Positions 7,798 through 14,385 are shown, counted from the stretch's first letter. The stretch: 14,385 nt of DNA from JAPXSY01 sp034003585 (GCA_034003585.1 JAVEYH010000093.1:1-14385), one strand, 5' to 3'. Notes: a model not told the origin generated them from the sequence alone. A program made the numbers and translations.

Positions 7798-8877
7798 TCA
7801 CTCGGATTTGATCCCCAGCCGCCGCTCGATGTCGCGGTCGCGCGCGCCGCCGAGTTTCACGGCCTGCCGGTAATACATCTCCGGCTCCGCCAGATCCGCA
7901 GGACGCATTTCGAGCAGCAGCCAGGCCATGTTGAGATAGCCCGACGGCCGCCGGGGATTGAGCCGCATGGCCTGATCCAACGCGCCCATCGCTTTACCGT
8001 ACGCTCCGGCGGCGGCATACACCGCCGAGGCCAGCAGACACACCGATTCGTCGGCCACCGGATCTTCCAGCAGATCATCCATCATGACCGACGCATCGTC
8101 CGCCCTGCCCGACCGCATCTGTGCCAGAGCCATCAGAAAACGCGCGTCCCGGTTGGCCGGTTCACGCCGCAGAACCGCGCGCAGGCTTTGATCCGCCTCC
8201 TCCCACTTCTCAAGCGACAACAGTTCCCGCACCCAAGCGAGTTCTTTTTTCACATCCAGCTTCGGCGCCGCCCCGGTCTCGGGCTTCGCCGCCGGCGCGC
8301 CCGCTTTTGCAGCAACCGGCTCCGCCCCGGACCGCACCGCAACCGCAGGTTTCTCTTCGGCATCCTCCTTCGAGTCCGCCCCTCCCACACCCCGTTTGAC
8401 CGAAAGTTTTACCGTGGTTTCCGGGACACGGTTGGTGGCCGCCGCCTCTTGCCGGGATTTCCGCTTCTCCTCCAGCGCGCGGGTGTCCGAGACCGCGACG
8501 GTCCGTGACGACGCGCTGACCTCCTCGATCAGGATGCGGTCGATCTCGGTCTCGCACAGCGCCTTGCGGAAACGGACCGGCGCGAACTCGGCGGAGGCGA
8601 CCCGGTTCGGGTTCTCGCGCTCCACGCGGACGATCTCGGCCAGCGCCTTGCGGTACAGCTCGATCGCCTCCTTGGCCTCACCGTCCACATACGAGGACTG
8701 GGCCTGCGACATCAAGTCGTTCGCCTCCTTCATCAAGACCGAAACTTTCGGCGGCTCCTCTTTTTTGGATTTGGCTTCAACCGGCATGCCCGTCAGACCG
8801 CAAACGGCCAGCGCCACCCAGAAAGAGACCCGTCGAATCCGCACACGCATAGACAACTCGTTCATGGCCCTCAGCAT
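7798..8877 (-). CDS. Secreted TPR-repeat protein of unknown function
   Basis: 359 residues. A signal peptide follows a basic n-region (hydrophobic core about 17-33, likely cut after VEA, residue 35). An N-terminal helical pair (about 46-82, SQAQSSYVDGEAKEAIELYRK) looks like a TPR. A low-complexity Ala/Lys/Glu/Pro-rich linker runs about 150-208. The C-terminal third (about 211-350) holds three or four TPR-like units, including EEADQSLRAVLRREPANRDA and GALDQAMRLNPRRP. TPRs bind proteins, so a periplasmic scaffold role is plausible. The start is one base after the methyltransferase stop (TGA-T-ATG), indicating coupled translation. An alternative ATG at 8865 with GAGGG just upstream would remove four residues. 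It lies directly before ydbH, which hints at a partner role, but no known member of the YdbH system is recognised in it. Confidence 0.8.
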   Translation of the reverse strand: MLRAMNELSMRVRIRRVSFWVALAVCGLTGMPVEAKSKKEEPPKVSVLMKEANDLMSQAQSSYVDGEAKEAIELYRKALAEIVRVERENPNRVASAEFAPVRFRKALCETEIDRILIEEVSASSRTVAVSDTRALEEKRKSRQEAAATNRVPETTVKLSVKRGVGGADSKEDAEEKPAVAVRSGAEPVAAKAGAPAAKPETGAAPKLDVKKELAWVRELLSLEKWEEADQSLRAVLRREPANRDARFLMALAQMRSGRADDASVMMDDLLEDPVADESVCLLASAVYAAAGAYGKAMGALDQAMRLNPRRPSGYLNMAWLLLEMRPADLAEPEMYYRQAVKLGGARDRDIERRLGIKSE

Positions 8878-8878
8878 A

Positions 8879-9682
8879 TCACACCCCCGGAAGGGGCTTC
8901 ACGCACAAAAAAAGCGGCTCATCCGGGTTGACCCCGTAACGCGCGGCATCCGTGTCCTGGAGACAATCCGCGTGCCGAATCAGCTCCAGCGAAAAGCCCG
9001 GCTCCCGCATGCGGTCAAAGAGGTCCCGCCCGTACAGGCGCACATGGTCCTCCTGCCCGTAGAATGCCAGACGTTGGGCATCGGTGTTGATCTCCGCCGG
9101 ATTTTCGAGCGTCCGTTCCAAACCCGACGCGTAGGGCGTCTGCAGAATCGCCCGCCCGCCGGGCTTGAGCACGCGGAACAGTTCCGATAACGCCCGCGCG
9201 TCATCCGGAACGTGCTCCAGCACGTGATTGCACAGCACCCAATCGAACGACGCGGCCGCATACGGGATCGCCGAAACGTCGAGGCGCTCGACCCCCTCCC
9301 GCGACGGCACGAGATCCCCTTTCACGTAGCGGTCGGGATTGCAGGCCTCGATGCGGCGGGACACATGCTTTTCCGGCGCGATGTGCAGAATCGACGCCCC
9401 GCGCATCCGCTCCCAGAAACCCAGCTTCTCCCCGTACAGGAACAGGTGGCGTTCGCGGTCATGACTCCGGCAGAAGGGGCACCAGAAATGATCGAAATCG
9501 CTGCCGGTCCATCTGACGTTGTGCAGATAGGCGGAGAAGGCCTTCCAGCCCCCCCGGTATGCGGAAAACCGGAAGAAGCTCCGGCCGCAAACGCAGCACT
9601 GCCGGCTGCGGCCGAGACCGTTCACCCAGCGCCGGATTCTCCGCACGCGTCCCGCCTTCTCCTGTTTGGCCCGGTAATCCAT
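8879..9682 (-). CDS. Class I SAM-dependent methyltransferase with N-terminal zinc ribbon
   Basis: 267 residues. Four cysteines arranged as C29-x-x-C32 and C68-P-F-C71, followed by a RER motif, suggest a zinc ribbon, a layout seen in many methyltransferases near glycan or lipid loci. The Rossmann methyltransferase core follows: motif I region ILHIAPEKHVSRR (98-110, HIAPE replacing the usual acidic G-x-G), an acidic segment near VKGDLVPS (120-127), WVLCNHVLEHVPDD (148-161) and the post-motif LFRVLKPGGRAIL (168-180). The substrate cannot be told from sequence. No signal peptide or membrane segment is visible, so it is cytoplasmic. It starts three nt after the birA stop (TAA-att-ATG) and ends one nt before the TPR gene. 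Only a weak GGGA lies upstream, so its translation may depend on the birA ribosomes. Confidence 0.85.
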   Translation of the reverse strand: MDYRAKQEKAGRVRRIRRWVNGLGRSRQCCVCGRSFFRFSAYRGGWKAFSAYLHNVRWTGSDFDHFWCPFCRSHDRERHLFLYGEKLGFWERMRGASILHIAPEKHVSRRIEACNPDRYVKGDLVPSREGVERLDVSAIPYAAASFDWVLCNHVLEHVPDDARALSELFRVLKPGGRAILQTPYASGLERTLENPAEINTDAQRLAFYGQEDHVRLYGRDLFDRMREPGFSLELIRHADCLQDTDAARYGVNPDEPLFLCVKPLPGV

Positions 9683-9685
9683 AAT

Positions 9686-10666
9686 TTAGGTCCCGATATG
9701 CGTTTCACCCGAATACAGCGTCACCAGTCCCCGCTCCGTCACCAGACGCAGCGCCCCGTCCGCCTGAATGCCGTCCGCCCGGCCGCGCAGCGCCTGACCG
9801 CCGCCCTGCTCCAGCGTGATCACCCGGCCGCGCAAGGCGTCGCGGGCGTCCAGCCGCGTGCCCAACGGCCCCAGCCCCTCCCGCAGCCACTGATCGTAAA
9901 GCGGTTCGAAGCGGTTGAGGATTGCGGCCAGCACCGCCGCGCGGGAAAATGAGCGGCCGCATTCCATGCGCAGCGAAGTCGCGCGCGACCGGATCTCCTC
10001 CGGCAGGCTGGCGCGCTCCAGATTGACATTCACGCCGGCCCCCAGGATGATGTGCCGCACGCGATCGGTTTCCGCCTGCATCTCGCAGAGGATGCCGCAC
10101 AGCTTGCGCCCGGCCACCAGAATGTCATTGGGCCACTTGACCGCGGGCTGGATCCCGGGCGCGAGGTCCGCCACCGCCTCCGCCACCGCCAAGCCCGCGA
10201 CCAGCGGCAGGGACGCGGCGCGCAACGGCTCGACCGCGGGGCGCAGCACCAGCGAAAAATAGAGATTTACCCCCGCGGGCGAGAACCACGCGCGCGCCAT
10301 CCGGCCGCGGCCCGCGCGCTGCGATCCCGCCGTCACGACCAGCCCCTCCTCCGCACCGGCCTGGGCCAGTTCGGCCGCATCGCGATTGGTCGACCCGGTC
10401 TCCGCGACATACCGGCAATCCCGGCCGATCCGCCGCGTCGTCAGCAGGGGAATCACCTCCGCGGCGTGCGGCAGGTCCGGCGCGCCCTCCAGCCGGTAGC
10501 CGCGGCGCGGCGACGCGCAAATCCGGTACCCGAGCCCGCGCAGCGCCTCGATCCGTTTCCAGACCGCGGCCCGCGACACGCCCAGCCGGTCGCACAGCGC
10601 GCGGCTCGACACCTCCCCGCCCGCGGCCTGCCGCAAAGCCGTCAGAATCTCATCCGTCGCGCGCAT
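9686..10666 (-). CDS. birA: Biotin--[acetyl-CoA-carboxylase] ligase BirA, with DNA-binding domain
   Basis: 326 residues, the usual length for the bifunctional (group II) form. It activates biotin with ATP and attaches it to the carrier-protein lysine of acetyl-CoA carboxylase. Residues 1-60 are a winged helix-turn-helix (DRLGVSRAAVWKRIEALRGLGY). The catalytic domain shows ETGSTN (89-94), QRAGRGRMARAWFSPAGVNL (116-135), the KWPND lysine motif (177-181), GILCEM (191-196) and GAGVNVN (209-215). A C-terminal SH3-like domain includes GRADGIQADGALRL. In the biotin-binding loop the last Gly of G-R-G-R-x-G-R is Ala (position 124). The HTH suggests possible repression of biotin genes, none of which is nearby. 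GGGGGGG lies a few bases before the ATG, and the gene starts 23 nt after the MBL-fold gene. Confidence 0.95.
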   Translation of the reverse strand: MRATDEILTALRQAAGGEVSSRALCDRLGVSRAAVWKRIEALRGLGYRICASPRRGYRLEGAPDLPHAAEVIPLLTTRRIGRDCRYVAETGSTNRDAAELAQAGAEEGLVVTAGSQRAGRGRMARAWFSPAGVNLYFSLVLRPAVEPLRAASLPLVAGLAVAEAVADLAPGIQPAVKWPNDILVAGRKLCGILCEMQAETDRVRHIILGAGVNVNLERASLPEEIRSRATSLRMECGRSFSRAAVLAAILNRFEPLYDQWLREGLGPLGTRLDARDALRGRVITLEQGGGQALRGRADGIQADGALRLVTERGLVTLYSGETHIGT

Positions 10667-10689
10667 TGTCCCCCCCCGTTTCCGACACC

Positions 10690-11307
10690 CTACCGCAAAT
10701 AGGGGTTACCCCGTTTTTCCGCGCCGATTGTGGTCATCGGCCCGTGACCGCAGATCACCCGCGTCGCGTCGGGCAGCGTCTTCAGCCGCTCCAGCGAACG
10801 CTGCAAAGCCTCCGCGCTGCCCCCGGGAAAATCAGTCCGGCCGACCGATCCCGCGAACAGCGTGTCCCCCGCCACCAGCAGGCCCTCGCCCTCGAAATAC
10901 AGACACCATCCGCCGGGCGTGTGACCGGGCGTGTGGATCAGCCGCGCGGTCAGTCCGCCGCAGGCCAGGGCCTCGCCGTCCCCCTTGGAGTGGTCCAGCG
11001 TGGCGGGGCGCGCAGTCGCCCGATAGGGCAGCATCGCGTTCAACGGCGAAAACGCCATGGCCACGTCATCCCGGTGCAGGTAGGCCTTCACCGGATGAAC
11101 CGCCAACACGCGGTTCACCGCGGAAATGTGGTCGAAATGCGCGTGGGTCAGCACCACCACACCGGCACGGAGCCCCCTTTTTTCCAGAAACGCGAGAATC
11201 CGATCCCCCTCCTCGCCGGGATCCACCACCCACGCCTGCCCCGTATCCTCCCACAGCACGCTGCAATTCGCCGCATACGGCCCGACCGGCAACACCTCGT
11301 AATTCAT
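10690..11307 (-). CDS. MBL-fold metallo-hydrolase (glyoxalase II-like)
   Basis: 205 residues. The zinc ligands are all present: T-H55-A-H57-F-D59-H60, H129 in HTPGHTPGG, D148 in AGDTLF, and H188 in ICGHGP. The N-terminus MNYEVLPVGPYAANCSVL and the SVGRTDFPGG block are typical of the small YcbL-like branch of glyoxalase II-related hydrolases, which hydrolyse thioesters or related substrates. The exact substrate is not known. The ATG at 11307 fits family length and has GAAGG just before it. An in-frame ATG at 11319 would add MLKA. The open frame continues far upstream antisense to the heparinase gene, but that part is an artefact. This is probably the first gene of the seven-gene operon. Confidence 0.92.
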   Translation of the reverse strand: MNYEVLPVGPYAANCSVLWEDTGQAWVVDPGEEGDRILAFLEKRGLRAGVVVLTHAHFDHISAVNRVLAVHPVKAYLHRDDVAMAFSPLNAMLPYRATARPATLDHSKGDGEALACGGLTARLIHTPGHTPGGWCLYFEGEGLLVAGDTLFAGSVGRTDFPGGSAEALQRSLERLKTLPDATRVICGHGPMTTIGAEKRGNPYLR

Positions 11308-11314
11308 GGCCTTC

Positions 11315-11342
11315 AGCATAGCCGAGAGCCGGACCTGAGCAA
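11315..11342 (-). promoter_or_regulatory. Candidate promoter of the seven-gene operon
   Basis: On the minus strand TTGCTC (11342-11337), a 16-bp spacer and TATGCT (11320-11315) form a weak -35/-10 pair. The -10 matches TATAAT at four of six positions; the -35 matches at three. Transcription would start almost at the ATG at 11307, giving a leaderless or nearly leaderless message. The same TATGCT stands at the same distance from the candidate ATG of the TPR gene. The call is tentative. Confidence 0.25.
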
Positions 11343-11365
11343 AGCCAAAACAAAATCTGCTCCAG

Positions 11366-11377
11366 CAGGCCGGCCTG
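11366..11377. promoter_or_regulatory. 12-bp perfect palindrome in the divergent intergenic region
   Basis: CAGGCCGGCCTG is its own reverse complement and lies between the MBL-fold gene and the heparinase gene, which are divergently transcribed. Immediately beside it GAACC...GGTTC (11377-11395) forms a second short inverted repeat. It could be an operator shared by both directions, but GC-rich DNA often yields such palindromes by chance. Confidence 0.25.
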
Positions 11378-11441
11378 AACCAGAGCATGCGGTTCTGGCC
11401 CAATGTTTCCGATTGCATCCGCCTCCGGCATGTGCCATCGT

Positions 11442-11470
11442 TTGACAACCTTCCGTTTGTGACGTTTACC
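11442..11470 (+). promoter_or_regulatory. Candidate sigma70-type promoter of the heparinase-like gene
   Basis: A consensus TTGACA (11442-11447) is followed after 17 bp by TTTACC (11465-11470, three of six matches to TATAAT), or after 19 bp by TACCCT (11467-11472). The heparinase ATG is at 11488 with GGAG at 11479-11482, so the leader would be only about 10 nt. The -35 is convincing; the -10 is weak. Confidence 0.35.
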
Positions 11471-11487
11471 CTGAATCTGGAGTACGA

Positions 11488-13335
11488 ATGAAAAACCTTG
11501 CGCTTCTCGCACTCTGCGTCGGCCCGCTGTTCGCGCAAGGCGCGGCGGCCACGACGCCGGAAGCGGTCGCCGCCGCCCTGCGCCGGACGCCTCCCACCCA
11601 CCCGCGCCTGTTTGCGGACGCCGCCGGCTTCGCCGCGCTGAAGGCGGGCGCCGCCGCCAACCCCTTCGCGCGCGCGGCGCTCGGACGCCTGCTGCACGAT
11701 GCGGACCAGATGCTCTCGCTGCCGCCCAACACGCGCAAGATGACCGGGCGCCGTCTGCTCGGTGTCTCGCGCAGCGTCCTTCACCGCGTCTCCACCCTCG
11801 CCATGGCCTACCGCCTCGGCGGCAACCCCGACCACCGGGACCGCTGCGCCGCCGAAATGCTGGCCGCCGCCGACTTCACGGACTGGAACCCCTCGCACTT
11901 CCTCGACGTGGCCGAGATGTCCCTCGCGCTGGCCGTGGGCTACGATTGGCTCTACCCCGATCTCGAGCCCGCGACCCGCGATGCCTTGGCCGCCGCCCTG
12001 CTGGAAAAGGGGTTGCGCACCTCGCTCCAGCACACCGGCTGGGTCAAAGCCAGCAACAACTGGGGACAGGTCTGCCACGCCGGCATGCTGGCCGCGGCGC
12101 TGGCCCTGCGGGAGCGCGATGAAGAACTCGCGATCCGGATCGCGCACCGCGCCATCGTGAACCTGCCGCGCCCCATGCGCGCCTTCGCACCCAACGGCTG
12201 TTACCCGGAAGGTCCGGGGTACTGGTCGTACGGCACGGACTTCAATGTGCTGGCCCTCGCCCTGCTCGAAGGCGTGCTCGGCTCTGATTTCGGTCTGGCC
12301 GCCCTGCCCGGCTTCGCCGCCACCGCCGCGTATCCCGACCTCGTGACCGGCCCCTCCGGCATGACCTTCAACTATGCGGACGGCGGCATGGGCCGCGACA
12401 CCGACTGCGCCACCTGGTGGTTCGCCCGGCGCTTCGACCGACCCGACCTGCTCGCCTACTTTGAGAAAGAGGCCTTCCTGCGCTATTGCTCGGCGCGCCC
12501 CGCCGCGCCGGGCCGGCGCGCCAACCGTCTTTTCGCCTTCACGCTCTTCTGGCTGCGCCCCGTGCCGGAGGGCACCGTGCCGCGCGCGCCGCTCACCTGG
12601 CATTCCGAAGGGCCCGTGCCCATCACCATTCAGCGAACCTCCTGGGACAACCCAACCGCGCTGTTCGTCGGCCTTAAAGCCGGTTCGCCCTCCGCGCCGC
12701 ACGGCCACATGGATGCCGGCTCGTTCGTGTTCGACGCCGAAGGCGTCCGCTGGGCATACGATCTCGGCGCCGAAGGCTACCACGGTATCGAATCACGCGG
12801 CATGAATCTCTGGAGCAACGCGCAGCACGCAGACCGCTGGCGCATCTTCCGCCTCAGCAACCACAGCCACAACACGCTGGTGATCGACGGCCAGCCCCAG
12901 TTCGCCAAAGGCGCGGCGCGGGTCCTCGCGTTTCGGGAAGGGCCTGAATCCGAAGCCGTGCTCGAGCTCACGCCGGTCTACACCAATGCGTCGAAGGTGA
13001 TCCGCACCGGCACGCTGCCCGCAAGCGGAGGATACCGGCTGACCGACACCCTGGAGGGGTTGCGGCCCGGCGTGACCGTGCGCTGGGGCATGGTGACCCA
13101 CGCCGCGCCCGGCCCCGAACGCACCGGCACGCTGACGCTGAGCGAAGCCGGCAAACGCCTCCGCCTCCGCGCGCTGCACGATCCCGCGACCGTCTGGAAA
13201 ACCTATGAGACCGCCCGCCCGCCCAACGAGTGGGACTCGCCAAACCCGGGCACCGTGATGGTCGGCTTCGAGGCAATCGCGCCCGCTTCCGGTGCCCTCA
13301 CGTTCTCGGTCCTCTTCACGCCCGGCGGCCGCTGA
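11488..13335 (+). CDS. Secreted heparinase II/III-family polysaccharide lyase-like protein
   Basis: 615 residues. A signal peptide (MKNLALLALCVGPLFAQGAA) precedes a helical alpha/alpha-toroid domain (about 35-370) and a beta-sandwich heparinase II/III C-terminal domain (about 370-610). Key blocks are SNNWGQVCHAGM (189-200, possible catalytic His197), GCYPEGPGYWSYG (237-249, Tyr/Glu cluster corresponding to the catalytic tyrosine region), HGHMDAGSF (405-413, conserved His) and SNHSHNTLVIDG (457-468). Family members cleave uronic-acid polysaccharides by beta-elimination after export; the substrate here is unknown. GGAG lies 5 nt before the ATG. Its codons are very G/C-rich in third position, more so than those of the PATR gene that follows. 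It is the only gene of its transcript before a 290-nt gap and is likely transcribed alone. Confidence 0.9.
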   Translation: MKNLALLALCVGPLFAQGAAATTPEAVAAALRRTPPTHPRLFADAAGFAALKAGAAANPFARAALGRLLHDADQMLSLPPNTRKMTGRRLLGVSRSVLHRVSTLAMAYRLGGNPDHRDRCAAEMLAAADFTDWNPSHFLDVAEMSLALAVGYDWLYPDLEPATRDALAAALLEKGLRTSLQHTGWVKASNNWGQVCHAGMLAAALALRERDEELAIRIAHRAIVNLPRPMRAFAPNGCYPEGPGYWSYGTDFNVLALALLEGVLGSDFGLAALPGFAATAAYPDLVTGPSGMTFNYADGGMGRDTDCATWWFARRFDRPDLLAYFEKEAFLRYCSARPAAPGRRANRLFAFTLFWLRPVPEGTVPRAPLTWHSEGPVPITIQRTSWDNPTALFVGLKAGSPSAPHGHMDAGSFVFDAEGVRWAYDLGAEGYHGIESRGMNLWSNAQHADRWRIFRLSNHSHNTLVIDGQPQFAKGAARVLAFREGPESEAVLELTPVYTNASKVIRTGTLPASGGYRLTDTLEGLRPGVTVRWGMVTHAAPGPERTGTLTLSEAGKRLRLRALHDPATVWKTYETARPPNEWDSPNPGTVMVGFEAIAPASGALTFSVLFTPGGR

Positions 13336-13342
13336 GCCACCC

Positions 13343-13360
13343 CGCCTTATAGATCAGGCG
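13343..13360 (+). terminator. Weak hairpin after the heparinase-like gene
   Basis: CGCCT (13343-13347) and AGGCG (13356-13360) can pair across an 8-nt loop, beginning 8 nt after the stop codon. An overlapping alternative pairs GCCTTA with TAAGGC (13344-13368). There is no T tract, so it is not a convincing intrinsic terminator, though it could protect the transcript 3' end. Confidence 0.2.
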
Positions 13361-13420
13361 CTTAAGGCAGGAAACGTCGGCACCGTCTTCAGCAAGGGAA
13401 GCGGCGCCCGACGATCAGGG

Positions 13421-13450
13421 TTGACTTCTCCCCCGGGAAACACACATACT
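13421..13450 (+). promoter_or_regulatory. Candidate promoter of the second PATR gene
   Basis: TTGACT (13421-13426, five of six matches to TTGACA), an 18-bp spacer, then CATACT (13445-13450, four of six matches to TATAAT). Transcription from about 13457 would give a leader near 170 nt containing the three hairpins at 13504-13594. This is the best promoter-like pair in the 290-nt gap. Confidence 0.4.
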
Positions 13451-13503
13451 TCTGCGATATTCGAATGAAGGATTGGTGACGGGGTTGGCTGATGGGTTGT
13501 TCA

Positions 13504-13594
13504 GGCCTTGCCGATTGACAAGGCCGTTTAACGCGAATGGCGCTCACCCCTCTTTGGGTGAGGGTTGGCGTGGCAGTTGCGGGCAAAGCCCGCA
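13504..13594 (+). promoter_or_regulatory. Three tandem hairpins in the leader of the second PATR gene
   Basis: Three separate perfect 7-bp stems occur within 91 nt. They are GGCCTTG/CAAGGCC (13504-13510 with 13519-13525, 8-nt loop), CTCACCC/GGGTGAG (13543-13549 with 13556-13562, 6-nt loop) and TGCGGGC/GCCCGCA (13578-13584 with 13588-13594, AAA loop). The last ends 31 nt before the ATG at 13626, leaving the ribosome-binding site free. No strong T tract follows any of them. No known riboswitch class is recognised. They may form a structured 5' leader or a dispersed repeat. Confidence 0.5.
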
Positions 13595-13625
13595 TCCGGG
13601 AAACGGCTCGATAAAGGAAAAAATC

Positions 13626-14385
13626 ATGAGAACGAGTGCGATATGGGCAGCAGTGGCGGTTTGTGCGGTTTGCGCGTCGGGAGCGACGAAGTTCTGGACC
13701 GGAGTGGGCGCCGACGCCAACTTTTCGACCGGGGACAACTGGGAGGATCTGACCGCGCCCGCCAACGGCGACACGCTCGTCTTCCAGGGCGAAAACGCCG
13801 TCGCCGAAAACGATTTTGACTCGACTGTGAAATTCGCGGCGATTTACCTCTCCAACTCGGTGCCGTTCACCATCCGCGGCAATACGCTTTATCTGAGCGG
13901 CAACCGGATTTTCGCGAAAAGCCTTACGACGGAGATCACTGACGTGTTCGAACCGGACGTGGTGTTTTCCGGCGGCGCGTTCTTCGGGGCCGCGGGCGTC
14001 TTAAAGCACCACCTGACGTTCCGGGGAAGCGTTTCGAGCGTTTCGGGCGGGAATCTCTCTTGTGACAGCCAGACCGGCAACACCGTCGCTTTCTCCGGCA
14101 TGGTGACCAATTTTTCCTATGTCTACCGCCCGAATGGCGGCGGCGCCCTGCAGTTCCTCGCGCCGACAAACCATTTCACCCACCCCAATTCGTTCCAGAT
14201 CAACCAGGGGACGATCGCGGTCTCGAACCTCACCGCGTTCGGCACAGGGGCCCGGACGTTCTTAGGCGGGCAGAGCCTTTACGGGACCGTCGCAACGATC
14301 CAGATGTATCCGGCGGCGGACGAGACGGCGCCGATCCATTTCAAGGTCAACAGCCCGAATCAGGAGCAGTCCAACATCCAGGTTA
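13626..14385 (+). CDS. Second PATR-type secreted beta-helix protein, partial (open at window end)
   Basis: The frame is open from the ATG at 13626 to the end of the window (253 codons, no stop seen). AAAGGA lies about 8 nt upstream. A signal peptide (MRTSAIWAAVAVCAVCASGA) is followed by KFWTGVGADANFSTGDNW and then AP-x-x-GDTLVFQGEN. This W-x-G...NW...P-x-G-D-x-x-x-F-x-G module is the standard start of exported autotransporter-associated beta-strand proteins, and a diverged version begins the PATR gene on the minus strand. Later segments (IYLSNSVPFTIRGNTLYLSG, LTFRGSVSSVSGGNLSC, NSFQINQGTIAVSNLTAFGT) are the Ser/Thr/Asn/Gly-rich strands expected of a beta-helix. Its codons are less GC-biased than in the heparinase-like gene. 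The function is unknown; an extracellular or surface role is inferred. Confidence 0.85.
   Translation, partial: MRTSAIWAAVAVCAVCASGATKFWTGVGADANFSTGDNWEDLTAPANGDTLVFQGENAVAENDFDSTVKFAAIYLSNSVPFTIRGNTLYLSGNRIFAKSLTTEITDVFEPDVVFSGGAFFGAAGVLKHHLTFRGSVSSVSGGNLSCDSQTGNTVAFSGMVTNFSYVYRPNGGGALQFLAPTNHFTHPNSFQINQGTIAVSNLTAFGTGARTFLGGQSLYGTVATIQMYPAADETAPIHFKVNSPNQEQSNIQV

Noticed and set aside
4611..7811. 1066-codon open frame on the plus strand opposite the ydbH-like gene
   Set aside because: Its translation is a His/Arg/Pro/Gln-rich mixture without domains, as expected of an antisense frame in GC-rich DNA. The minus-strand frame has a membrane anchor, YdbH motifs and operon context.
11308..12783. 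Long upstream extension of the MBL-fold gene frame, which would make a 697-residue fusion
   Set aside because: The extension is Gly/Arg/Ala-rich antisense to the well-supported heparinase-like gene. The MBL fold is complete from the ATG at 11307.
13470..13498. G-rich stretch that could form a two-tier G-quadruplex
   Set aside because: G runs are mostly pairs with uneven spacing; too weak to claim in GC-rich DNA.

Overview
The window is GC-rich bacterial DNA. The best fit is a Gram-negative member of the Verrucomicrobiota/Kiritimatiellota (PVC) group. The clues are two large secreted proteins with autotransporter-associated beta-strand (PATR) repeats, a sialate O-acetylesterase-type N-terminus, a heparinase II/III-family lyase, and an envelope system that only makes sense with two membranes. 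No 16S rRNA or other taxonomic marker is present, so the assignment is inference from gene content.

Layout. (1) 1-3982, minus strand: a 1270-residue PATR-repeat protein, followed 50 nt downstream by the start of a sialate O-acetylesterase-like gene that leaves the window. (2) 3983-4204: an upstream region for the PATR gene with a 16-bp near-palindrome, and a strong intrinsic terminator of the next operon whose stem lies in the 3' end of ydbL. (3) 4186-11307, minus strand: a tight seven-gene operon read as MBL-fold hydrolase, birA, methyltransferase, secreted TPR protein, ydbH-like, ynbE-like, ydbL-like. Its gaps are only 23, 3, 1, 34, 15 and 20 nt. (4) 11308-11487: a divergent intergenic region. 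(5) 11488-13335, plus strand: a secreted heparinase II/III-family protein. (6) 13336-13625: an intergenic region with a candidate promoter and three successive 7-bp hairpins. (7) 13626 to the window end, plus strand: a second PATR-type protein, open at the edge.

How the genes work together. The most interesting part is the complete ydbH-ynbE-ydbL module, including a 57-codon lipoprotein gene that is easy to miss. In Escherichia coli, YdbH (AsmA-like, inner-membrane anchored) and YnbE (outer-membrane lipoprotein) are thought to form a bridge moving phospholipids between the membranes, with YdbL modulating it. Here the module follows a secreted TPR protein, which could be a lineage-specific partner. 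The outer genes (PATR proteins, acetylesterase-like start, heparinase-like lyase) suggest a secreted polysaccharide-degrading lifestyle. No tRNA, rRNA, CRISPR array, insertion sequence or phage gene was seen.
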